Part shown: one piece after another, positions 1 to 7,239 of the stretch
Layout of the letters: each line of letters opens with the position of its first letter
How positions within the stretch are numbered: the first letter of the stretch is position 1
NCBI GenBank assembly: GCA_002720865.1
Contig: PBIO01000009.1
Coordinates: 62,001 to 126,000 of the forward strand
Reading direction: 5' to 3'
Origin: Halobacteriovorax sp.
Lineage (GTDB): Bacteria > Bdellovibrionota > Bacteriovoracia > Bacteriovoracales > Bacteriovoracaceae
Length of the DNA: 64,000 nucleotides
Notes under the pieces: generated by a model
The model's database searches: none
Seen by the model: only the letters and a program-made list of their open reading frames with translations
Told to the model about the DNA's origin: nothing
Made by a program: the position numbers and the translations under genes

Positions 1-655
1 GACCTGCATGAAGCAGCTCAGAGTATTTCTTTTTTCTTTGTTGAATCAAAGATGAAAGCATTCCATTTTTAGTAAAACCAAATTCTTTAACTGATTCAAG
101 GGGAAGAGTAAAAAGTTGATAAGAAAATTCTTCTTCCTCTTCTTCCTCGTCTGTAAAGTCAGTATGAATAAGAGTTAGTGAACTTTTTGTGTAATTCTCT
201 TTTTTCTCTTTTGTTATCGCCGGAATTTCTTCCATTTCTAAAATATTAAGTCTTGGTAGTTGGACGTCAATTTCAGTCGTATCCTTCAAGAATTTATGCA
301 TATGAAAGGCAAGTTGATAGCTTGAGTTAATAAAGGTTGTTGTTTTTTCTACCCAAGGACTATGATTACCAACTGAATTCAATAAGAGGGGAAGAGCTGT
401 AAAGATTCTGTCCACGGCCACGCGGGCCGAGGCACTACTTTCGATCTCTAGACTATTTTGGGAGCAGTCCTGTGATAGAAATGTACGAGCGAACTGATCG
501 TTTAGCTGTTCAACTTTTACTAAGAGATCATGCTTGAAGTCTTTATTTTGACCAGCATCACCAACTTCGAAAAGGGCATGAAATAGGCGGTCTATATAAG
601 CGCCTGTTTGGGATAGCTCTGCACAGAGCATGTTCTTTAGATTTTGGTTCATCAT
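1..655 (-). CDS. Hypothetical protein, C-terminus cut by window edge
   Basis: I do not recognise this protein. An open frame runs from two adjacent ATG codons (653-655 and 650-652) to the window edge without a stop, giving about 218 visible residues starting MMNQNLKNML. It has no signal peptide or membrane segment. The body is mildly acidic, with a run of seven glutamates followed by FSYQLFTLPLES, and the visible end is Lys/Arg-rich. It lies downstream of a tiny membrane-protein gene on the same strand with about 90 bases between them, so the two may be co-transcribed. The frame is clearly coding, but no function can be assigned. Confidence 0.75.
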   Translation of the reverse strand, partial: MMNQNLKNMLCAELSQTGAYIDRLFHALFEVGDAGQNKDFKHDLLVKVEQLNDQFARTFLSQDCSQNSLEIESSASARVAVDRIFTALPLLLNSVGNHSPWVEKTTTFINSSYQLAFHMHKFLKDTTEIDVQLPRLNILEMEEIPAITKEKKENYTKSSLTLIHTDFTDEEEEEEEFSYQLFTLPLESVKEFGFTKNGMLSSLIQQRKKKYSELLHAG

Positions 656-708
656 CCTTGAATCGCCTTTTTTTGATTAATGTCTTCCTGACTTTAATCC
701 TACGGGTC

Positions 709-737
709 AGGTAGCTTCAGGACAAGCTACCTTTTTT
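709..737 (+). terminator. Hairpin followed by T-tract
   Basis: The arms AGGTAGCTT (709-717) and AAGCTACCT (724-732) are perfectly complementary around a 6-base loop, and six T residues follow on the plus strand. It has the form of a rho-independent terminator reading rightward, although no plus-strand gene is seen to its left. On the minus strand it sits just after the stop of the 38-residue gene, where it may still act as an mRNA 3' stabiliser. Confidence 0.5.
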
Positions 738-745
738 AAAAAAGT

Positions 746-862
746 CTAACTCCACATAAGTAAGAATAGACCTACGATTACAAAGCCTTCCAGGGCCATA
801 TAAAGATCTTTTCTGTCGAATACTAGAGTTACTGACTCTGACTTTGTTATTGTCTTTTTCAT
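746..862 (-). CDS. Small single-pass membrane protein (38 aa)
   Basis: This short frame encodes 38 residues. It starts MKKTITKSESVTLVF, is followed by a charged DRKD patch, and ends in a hydrophobic helix (about residues 22-37, ALEGFVIVGLFLLMWS) that can span a membrane once. A strong ribosome binding site (TGGAGG, five bases before the ATG) marks the start. A longer overlapping frame on the same strand (717-947) lacks such a signal and looks random. The layout of a cytosolic N-terminus and a C-terminal anchor suggests a regulatory or accessory micro-protein. The function is unknown. Confidence 0.6.
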   Translation of the reverse strand: MKKTITKSESVTLVFDRKDLYMALEGFVIVGLFLLMWS

Positions 863-976
863 AATGCCTCCACTGCATTCCCTGAAAAAGGGTTTCCTGC
901 CTTTTAATAATACAAAAGGCCTGCCAACTTATTCTATCAAATTTCAAAGGGTTAGGGTGGAGTCTAAATATTTTAA

Positions 977-994
977 GGGGCCCAGAAAGGCCCC
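977..994 (-). terminator. Hairpin downstream of the 1018-2019 gene
   Basis: The arms GGGGCC and GGCCCC (977-982 and 989-994) form a GC-rich stem 23 bases after the stop codon of the next gene on the minus strand. The following sequence TTAAAATATTTA is only moderately T-rich, so termination is plausible but not certain. Confidence 0.55.
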
Positions 995-1017
995 AGTGTC
1001 TTGTTGGGAGAGACTAA

Positions 1018-2019
1018 TTAAGGTCTAAACCCAGTTTTAGCTTCTACCTTCTCAGGTGTTAATCTCATGTATTCTTCAAACTTCATTTTAGGTCTATTTC
1101 TATGCCCTTCAACATTGATAAGAAAGGCAGAGTATTTTCCATATTTCTTCCAAACGGCTCTGAGTTTTTTCTTATTCATAGGGCAGCTATGATCAATTCC
1201 AGTATCTCTAGAGAGCTCTTTTAAACGGGCCTTAATTTTTACTACTAGTTTTTCACCATTAAATGCTGAACAGTTAATTCCTTCATCAAAGGCAGCGTCG
1301 ATATAGTTAGAAAAATCAATTGGGTTTTCTTCAACTTTCTTCCACTGATTATTTTCGCATCTAATATATGGTCCAACGTTTTTACCAAGGATGTCTTCTC
1401 TTTGCTGAAGCATATGATTCCAAAAACGCATTCCATTAAAGTTTGCCGTTAGGTCGCCGTAGGCCATTACTCCAGTAGTCGTTGCACCCATATAGCCTGT
1501 TTCAGCTCTAAAACCGTGCTTAAGAGCTTCAGCTAAGCCCTTTTTCTTTAAGTAATTCTTTTTAAAATAGGCAAAACCACTTCCAAAGAAGTGCTCAAAT
1601 TTATCATCACCAATATACTCACCATTAACTAAAAGCATCGATGCAGAGGGGTCTTTGACCCATCTGGCCCAGCCGCCTGGAACGGGGGCTTGAGCTGCTG
1701 TCCAGTCACGGTAGATACTTTTTGTGACAGGAGTAATTATTCGATCTAGTTCCGGGGTCTGGTAGGCCCACTCAGAAAACTCATCAGTATACTTATTTCT
1801 AAACCTTTTTCTCAATACCTTATAAAGTCTTTTTTCATCACAGCCTTTTCCTTCCTCATTTGCGAGGCGGATCCCTTTTTTAAGGAGGTCGTTGGCTTTG
1901 ATATTAACTTTCTCAAGAGAATCTTCTAGAGGCTCAAATCTTCCAGTAAAACTATCTACTTCACTGGCCATTACTCCAGAAGAAAGAGTGAGCACAATTA
2001 AGGCGGTCTTTAATTTCAT
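1018..2019 (-). CDS. Exported protein of unknown function
   Basis: The chosen ATG begins MKLKTALIVLTLSSGVMASE, a clear signal peptide, and is preceded by GAGG eight bases upstream. A longer frame starts nine codons earlier but lacks these signs. The mature protein is about 315 residues. It has a middle stretch rich in Gly and aromatic residues with a run of conserved-looking motifs (DKFEHFFGSGFAYF, then YMGATTTGVMAYGDLTANFNG, then RFWNHML) and three cysteines toward the C-terminus. The His in KFEHFFG and the following small-residue segments could line an active or lipid-binding site, but this is a guess. I do not recognise the family. Confidence 0.8.
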   Translation of the reverse strand: MKLKTALIVLTLSSGVMASEVDSFTGRFEPLEDSLEKVNIKANDLLKKGIRLANEEGKGCDEKRLYKVLRKRFRNKYTDEFSEWAYQTPELDRIITPVTKSIYRDWTAAQAPVPGGWARWVKDPSASMLLVNGEYIGDDKFEHFFGSGFAYFKKNYLKKKGLAEALKHGFRAETGYMGATTTGVMAYGDLTANFNGMRFWNHMLQQREDILGKNVGPYIRCENNQWKKVEENPIDFSNYIDAAFDEGINCSAFNGEKLVVKIKARLKELSRDTGIDHSCPMNKKKLRAVWKKYGKYSAFLINVEGHRNRPKMKFEEYMRLTPEKVEAKTGFRP

Positions 2020-2148
2020 ATGGGCATCCTCAAAATTAATTAACACTTATTTTTACCATGTTAGGTAATCTGAAGGTGCTGAGTTTGAAGTATTTACACG
2101 GGGTGTCGTGAAAATGACATTGTAATATCGGTAGGTTAGACCTAATAA

Positions 2149-2172
2149 AAGGCCCCTCATACGAGGGGCCTT
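2149..2172 (-). terminator. Terminator after the 921-aa Gly-rich gene
   Basis: The ten-base arms AAGGCCCCTC and GAGGGGCCTT pair perfectly around a four-base loop. They lie about 30 bases past the stop of the minus-strand gene, and the next bases read TTATTAGG. This is a good intrinsic terminator candidate. Confidence 0.75.
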
Positions 2173-2204
2173 AGTTCTCTCTCAATATTTAGATGGGGTT
2201 AAAT

Positions 2205-4970
2205 CTACTTATTAGCTTCCTCTTTTTTATACTGGAGGAGTCTTTCCTTACTTACAGCATTGTACCTACTTGAGATCATGCCAAAGAGGCTATCTTTTTT
2301 CTTACCAACAGAGGCGACACCTCTGAAGTTAAGAGTTTTTCCTTTTTTCCCTTTTTTATTCTTAAAGAACTTTGAAAATGGGTTTCCAGCTTTCTTTCCA
2401 CTTCTTTTGCCTCGACCACCGCGGCCACCACCAAAAGATAGGGACCCCTTTCCACTTCCTGAAAATGAAACTCTTTTTCCATTAGATCCAGAGAAGCTAC
2501 GACTTCCGCCGCCACCGCCGACACCGCCGCCGCCGCCACCTGAAGAAGCTGCTGCGCCAACACCGCCGCCACCACCGCCACCACCGCCAGCTCCGCCGCC
2601 ACCTTTTTTCATGCCAGCAGCACCAGGGATATTGTCAGTAAAAGCAGTAGAATTTGTTGGTGCACCTATCGTTGTTCCGATTCCGTTAACACCTTTTCCG
2701 CGACCTTCTTTTTCACTATCTTCGCCAGTATCAAACTCTCTATCAGCTTGAGTGCCTAAGCTTGTATTTGTTCCGGCCCTTTGAAAACCAGAAACATTAA
2801 TTCCATTTCCTGAAAATCCTCTTCCTCTATCAAAGACAGGGTCAACACCCGCACACTCTGGAGCAGCTGGGTCTACCTGACAGATATCCGTATTAAGTTC
2901 CTCAAACTGAGGAGCAGGGTTGTCTTCATCAAAAGATTTTACATTAGCAATAGCATCACCAATTTTATCTGACTGGTCATCAAGAAGTTTTGATTTCAGC
3001 ATATTAGTGGCCATCTCTACACCAGCATCGGTCATGGCCTTAAAAAGAGCTTGCTTACATTTAACCTCGTTTAATACTAGAGCCGTTGGTCTTCTTTTAT
3101 TATTAGCTGCGTTTGTACAAACTTTTTCATTTGTAATATCTGTAACAGCAGGGGCACAAATAGTTTCTTCATTAGCATCACAACTTTGCCCCGAAATGGT
3201 ACTCGCAGTTGAGTCTGTTTGATCTTCTCCCGTAGGTAAATTAAAGTTCCTACGTGTTCCTGATTCACCAACAGCGGAGGTATCTACTTCTCCAGGTCTA
3301 CTTGAAATTTTATCTGAAATATTGTCTTGAGCAGATTTGATGACAATAGCAACATAATTGTTGAACGTATCTTGGCCAACGGGAGCGACAGCACCTCCAC
3401 TTTCTTCTCCCATACTACCTTTACATTCATTAACAATACTTTCTCTCGTAGGAATACCTTGGTAAAACCCCCAAAGGGTAGCACCCTTGGCTCCTTCAAA
3501 AGCCGTTCTTGCGTCCATGATTTTCTTTTGTTCATCAACCATTTCTTGCTGAGCTTTCATACCTGAAGTTATATCGTTCTGGTTTTGTAGAGCCGTATCT
3601 TTTGCGTCCATAGCGGCTTCTTGAAATTGAAACTGTTGACCAATATTCATGGCCTGCTTACCAATAAATAATCCATTGTAAACATTGATAGCCTTACTAC
3701 AGGCAGGGAAGTCTTGAGTCTCGGCACCGAAACGCTTAGCTACAATTTTTCCATCAAAAGAAGTTTTTTTACTAGCTCCTTCTTCAGCTGAAAGGGCATC
3801 AGCATCATCGTAGTCAACTTTACTAGTCATAAAGGCCATGGCCGTACAAAGCTGGATATCTTTAAACGTATTCTTTGCTTCTGTTAGATTAATTGAAATT
3901 GAAGTGTTAATATTTTTCTTTCCAAATCCATCTTCTTCATTCGACTTTGAGATATTTTCAAGCCTATTTTGTAACTTTTTAAAAACATTAACGTAGGCTG
4001 TATCGAACATCTTTGCAATTGAGTCTCTACCTTGTCCTGCCTCGACAGCATTCGCGACCTGAGACCAAGGAATATCTAATAATTGTTCGCAATAACCCAT
4101 TAAGCTATTAGGACTAGCTAGAATTTGACTAGAAGTTTTTAACTTCATTCCTGATGCTAGACCACTTAAAAAAGACTTATCTCCGGTCTTCATTTCATTT
4201 TGAACCTGTTCCAAAAACTTTTGAACGTCAGCAACTTTACCGTTTGCTTCTCTTTCTACTCTTTGTGCTTCAGCAGTGGCCATCGCCTCTTGAGTTGCAG
4301 AAACTTCAGCCGAGGTTACAGAGTCAATTGGTTGACCATCTTCATTAAAACAAGTCGTTTCACCAGATTGAATTTGATAAGCAACGCTATTTGAATTTTT
4401 TGCTTTACATGCATCTAGCTGTGGACCAGGAGTGGTTACAGGTCTAGCGGCAGCTATTCGATCAAGCTCCTCTCTATTACTTGTTTTAGAATAGCAAATT
4501 CGAATAGTTTGAGTGGTATCTGGTTTACAATCAATACACTCATTCTTGCTTGGATCCCTCTCGTCGTTACTTGTAAAACCGTTTGTAGGATTTTCGTTAT
4601 CTTTAGGTTTTCCTAGCTGCTTACAGGCAGTAATTGAATCTGCCTTTGAAGATAAAATATTTTCGAAGTAAACGATTTCGGTAGCGCCTTGTGCTCCCCC
4701 TGGAGCAGCAAGAGTTACTGTTTCTGCTTGTGGGGGACCATCACCCGTACTTCTTTGTCTTGTGACTTCAACACTTCCATCTTCATTCGTTTTTACAGTT
4801 GCAACTAAATAAGTATTAGTATCTGGGTCGTCTAAATATACAAAAGCATCTGCACCTTCATTGTAGCAAAGTCCTGGATAGTCAGTTGGCTTAAATCCAT
4901 CAGGGCAGCCAGCGAAGGCATTTGCGCTGAAAAAGAGAAAGGAGAAAAGAAGTAGAATGTTTGTTTTCAT
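2205..4970 (-). CDS. Large exported Cys-containing protein with Gly-rich C-terminus and ISSRY tail
   Basis: The 921-residue product starts with a signal peptide (MKTNILLLFSFLFFSANAFA) and then a cysteine-bearing domain (GCPDGFKP, GLCYNEG). A long, probably helical, Gln/Lys-rich middle follows, then further cysteine pairs. Near residues 780-860 a low-complexity tract of glycine runs is interrupted by Ala, Ser and Val, followed by a basic Lys/Gly segment. The last 28 residues (SLFGMISSRYNAVSKERLLQ) resemble the tail of the 718-residue exported protein at 7240-9378. The paired cysteines suggest oxidative folding outside the cytoplasm. It is probably a surface or envelope structural protein. The family is not recognised and the function is unknown. 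Confidence 0.8.
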   Translation of the reverse strand: MKTNILLLFSFLFFSANAFAGCPDGFKPTDYPGLCYNEGADAFVYLDDPDTNTYLVATVKTNEDGSVEVTRQRSTGDGPPQAETVTLAAPGGAQGATEIVYFENILSSKADSITACKQLGKPKDNENPTNGFTSNDERDPSKNECIDCKPDTTQTIRICYSKTSNREELDRIAAARPVTTPGPQLDACKAKNSNSVAYQIQSGETTCFNEDGQPIDSVTSAEVSATQEAMATAEAQRVEREANGKVADVQKFLEQVQNEMKTGDKSFLSGLASGMKLKTSSQILASPNSLMGYCEQLLDIPWSQVANAVEAGQGRDSIAKMFDTAYVNVFKKLQNRLENISKSNEEDGFGKKNINTSISINLTEAKNTFKDIQLCTAMAFMTSKVDYDDADALSAEEGASKKTSFDGKIVAKRFGAETQDFPACSKAINVYNGLFIGKQAMNIGQQFQFQEAAMDAKDTALQNQNDITSGMKAQQEMVDEQKKIMDARTAFEGAKGATLWGFYQGIPTRESIVNECKGSMGEESGGAVAPVGQDTFNNYVAIVIKSAQDNISDKISSRPGEVDTSAVGESGTRRNFNLPTGEDQTDSTASTISGQSCDANEETICAPAVTDITNEKVCTNAANNKRRPTALVLNEVKCKQALFKAMTDAGVEMATNMLKSKLLDDQSDKIGDAIANVKSFDEDNPAPQFEELNTDICQVDPAAPECAGVDPVFDRGRGFSGNGINVSGFQRAGTNTSLGTQADREFDTGEDSEKEGRGKGVNGIGTTIGAPTNSTAFTDNIPGAAGMKKGGGGAGGGGGGGGGVGAAASSGGGGGGVGGGGGSRSFSGSNGKRVSFSGSGKGSLSFGGGRGGRGKRSGKKAGNPFSKFFKNKKGKKGKTLNFRGVASVGKKKDSLFGMISSRYNAVSKERLLQYKKEEANK

Positions 4971-5201
4971 AATTAGTCCAAATTTTGGTTTCTAATACTA
5001 TTTTACGTCTACTTAACGGTTACCTGAGTGAAAAACTTTAGTAATGGCGAATTAGCCTGTTTTTTGAGCTTTTATGGAGGTAAGTTGCTGGTTTTAGGAG
5101 ACTCATAGGGGGCAAGAGGGTGTTTACAGGTAAGGCCTCTTTGCCTTAAATTGATGGCAGATTGGGCCTAAAAAGCCGAAAACCCGTAAGGATTAAAAAC
5201 T

Positions 5202-5618
5202 ATGGAAGTTACCACTTTTCAATACCCTATGCTGATTATCGAAAAACACCTTGATACTTTTGGGCATGTGAATAACGCCACTTATTTGGAACTCTATGAA
5301 GAGGCCAGATGGGACTTTATTGAAAAGAATGGATGGGGTCTTAAGAAAATTCAAAGCACTGGAGTTGGTCCTGTCATCCTAGAGCTCAACTTAAAATTTA
5401 AAAGAGAACTTAAAAATAGAGAGAAGATCACGATCACTAGTGTTTTTAAAGAAATGAAAAATTCAAAAGTGATGGTTCTTTATCAGCAGATGCTTAAAGA
5501 GGATGGAACATTGGCCTCAGAGCTTGAGCTTGATATAGGGGTCTTTGATTTAAAAGAAAGAAGTCTTATTAAACCTGAACAAGACTGGTTAAGAGCCGTT
5601 GGTGTTAAAAGTCTTTAG
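5202..5618 (+). CDS. Acyl-CoA thioesterase, 4HBT hotdog family (YbgC/FadM-like)
   Basis: The 138-residue protein has the hotdog-fold thioesterase signature near its N-terminus: HLDTFGHVNNATYLELYEEARW (about residues 17-38). The Asp-x-x-x-His-Val-Asn-Asn core corresponds to the catalytic Asp loop of the 4-hydroxybenzoyl-CoA thioesterase family. Length and lack of a signal peptide fit a cytosolic enzyme that hydrolyses acyl-CoA thioesters. The substrate cannot be read from sequence. AAGGA lies about a dozen bases upstream of the ATG. Its stop overlaps the stop of the convergent HNH gene by four bases (TTAG). Confidence 0.88.
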   Translation: MEVTTFQYPMLIIEKHLDTFGHVNNATYLELYEEARWDFIEKNGWGLKKIQSTGVGPVILELNLKFKRELKNREKITITSVFKEMKNSKVMVLYQQMLKEDGTLASELELDIGVFDLKERSLIKPEQDWLRAVGVKSL

Positions 5619-6460
5619 TTTAAGTATTGATCCATTTTAAGTTGACCAAACGCTTTGATCGCACTTCTTTGATTATGGGTCCTACAATAGAGTTTAATAT
5701 TCTCTAAAGTATGCAAGCCACCCTTAGCAAAGGGGATGATATGTTCAAATTCAAGGTTTTTGATTTCATCACATCCTTTAAACTCACAAATATAATTTGA
5801 GCGCTTTAGTATTTCCTTTTTTACATTCGAAGGAATACTTCTCCCTTGAGTGCCTTTTGAATTTTTTGTTATTTGTATTTTTGAATCTATCTCCTCAAAC
5901 CCTAAGTTTAATAAAAATAATAAGGCCTCATCTGAGTTGAATTTTTTTATGGCCTTAAACTTTTCTAATAAATTTAAAGTTTTATTTTCTAGTGTTAAGT
6001 GAACCCTAGTTTGCGAATTCGAAATAGGTTTTTTTATGTCACGAAGCGGCATCGCTGCGGTGTCGCCTTGAGTAAAATCATTAAGAATTCGTTTAGCTTC
6101 GTCATTGCTTTTAAACTTTAGTTTTTGAAGTATTTGTTTGGTCTTTGTGGGGGAAAGGTTTTGAGAAAAGTTTTGAGCCTTAGAAGCTACCTCTAAGCTT
6201 AGTTCTCCAGATTGTATTAACTTTTTTACAGCTGGAACCTTATTGCTTAAACGAAGAGTATTAACTCTACGAACTGCAGCTCCTTCAGAGTATTTTAGTT
6301 CTCTTGTTAAATATTTGAACATACTCGAGTAACCGAGATCAGCATAGAGTCGTCTCCTCTGAACTTCCTGAAGATGTTCTAATAAGTGAAAATGTGCTCT
6401 TCTTTCAATTTTCACGAGGAAGGAAACTTTTGTTAATAAATCTTTATCACTTATATTCAT
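5615..6460 (-). CDS. HNH endonuclease domain protein
   Basis: The C-terminal 60 residues form an HNH nuclease fold: a CEFKGC zinc or structural pair, FEHIIPFAKGG with the catalytic His, then LENIKLYCRTHNQ. The N-terminal 200 residues are helical and basic (RRLYADLGYSSMFKYLTREL), matching a helical partner domain that I know from multi-copy HNH proteins of Bdellovibrio-like genomes. I chose the ATG that gives MNISDKDLL. A TTG five codons upstream (6475) is an alternative, and neither has a good ribosome binding site. Such genes are often mobile or selfish, and no mobile element boundary is visible here. The target DNA is unknown. Confidence 0.85.
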   Translation of the reverse strand: MNISDKDLLTKVSFLVKIERRAHFHLLEHLQEVQRRRLYADLGYSSMFKYLTRELKYSEGAAVRRVNTLRLSNKVPAVKKLIQSGELSLEVASKAQNFSQNLSPTKTKQILQKLKFKSNDEAKRILNDFTQGDTAAMPLRDIKKPISNSQTRVHLTLENKTLNLLEKFKAIKKFNSDEALLFLLNLGFEEIDSKIQITKNSKGTQGRSIPSNVKKEILKRSNYICEFKGCDEIKNLEFEHIIPFAKGGLHTLENIKLYCRTHNQRSAIKAFGQLKMDQYLN

Positions 6461-6523
6461 AAGTACTTTTAACAATCTTTAAACTCTGTAGGAAAAAATA
6501 AATTCGCTAAAACACCAGATTTT

Positions 6524-7228
6524 TCAAAAGTTTAGATTAACATTTAAGACGAATTGCTCGTAAATCTTTTTTGCATTCTTTAAGACAATATGGCGAAGTT
6601 CCATTTTTTCATAGGCGTCGCTTTTTAAAAATTCTTCAAAGACTTCAAAGCTAAAGTCATTTAAGTACTCATTAGCTACGGGACGCATACTTAAATGCCA
6701 CATCTCTGGGGCCACGCCGCCGCGGTCTGTATCATAGGGTCTGTAAAAGCCAAAGGCTTCTCGGTCTTTAATTCTTTGATCTAGCCAGGAAGAGAGTCCC
6801 CCGAAGATTCCATTTTCGGCGTATTCAGAAGGCACTAACTGCACTCGGTAATTTTCATCAGGTAAACCTTTTCTATCAATAACATCGATATCAGTTCCCC
6901 AGTGGTGGCGACTAGCACCTGGAAGAGCGCTCCATCTTAAGATTCGAAAAACAACTTCTTCTTCACTTAGGGAATTAAAATCAAGAGGCTCACCTTCATC
7001 ACTTAATAGGGCGCGTTTTCCTTTTGCTTTATTGTTCCAAATCTCAAGCTGCTCTTCAAAGGGCCTAAAAGTGCTTACAGCGGTTAAATCAAAACCAGCA
7101 AAAGCAGCTTCTTCCTTAAGGGAATTAAATGCAATCAGAACTTCTTTATGTACAAGATAGTCCTGATCCAGCTGGACCAGGTGATTTTGAGTTCTTCCAG
7201 TGCACTCTTTTAATTTTTCTGGATTCAA
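6524..7228 (-). CDS. VanY/M15-family D-alanyl-D-alanine carboxypeptidase-like protein
   Basis: The protein has 234 residues and the M15B metallopeptidase motifs. These are SRHHWGTDID (residues 106-115), where His108 and Asp115 are expected zinc ligands, and PEMWHLS (174-180), with Glu175 as catalytic base and His178 as third ligand. TFRPFEEQ (53-60) matches the substrate-side Arg region of VanY. The family trims the terminal D-Ala from peptidoglycan stem peptides. No signal peptide is visible, so it may act in the cytoplasm or be exported by another route. It follows the 718-residue exported-protein gene with an 11-base gap, which suggests one operon. Confidence 0.85.
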   Translation of the reverse strand: MNPEKLKECTGRTQNHLVQLDQDYLVHKEVLIAFNSLKEEAAFAGFDLTAVSTFRPFEEQLEIWNNKAKGKRALLSDEGEPLDFNSLSEEEVVFRILRWSALPGASRHHWGTDIDVIDRKGLPDENYRVQLVPSEYAENGIFGGLSSWLDQRIKDREAFGFYRPYDTDRGGVAPEMWHLSMRPVANEYLNDFSFEVFEEFLKSDAYEKMELRHIVLKNAKKIYEQFVLNVNLNF

Positions 7229-7239
7229 ATGCTTTGCCT

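Noticed and set aside
717..947. 76-residue frame on the minus strand
   Set aside because: It has no ribosome binding site and a random composition. The shorter 38-residue frame in another phase has a strong start signal and a proper membrane helix.
2260..2751. Plus-strand frame rich in Pro opposite the Gly-rich gene
   Set aside because: It is the mirror of the glycine tract on the other strand and has no ribosome binding site or signal. The minus-strand gene explains the sequence.
5615..6460. HNH gene as part of an intron or intein
   Set aside because: It is a free-standing gene with its own start and stop, and neighbouring genes show no splice-like interruption.
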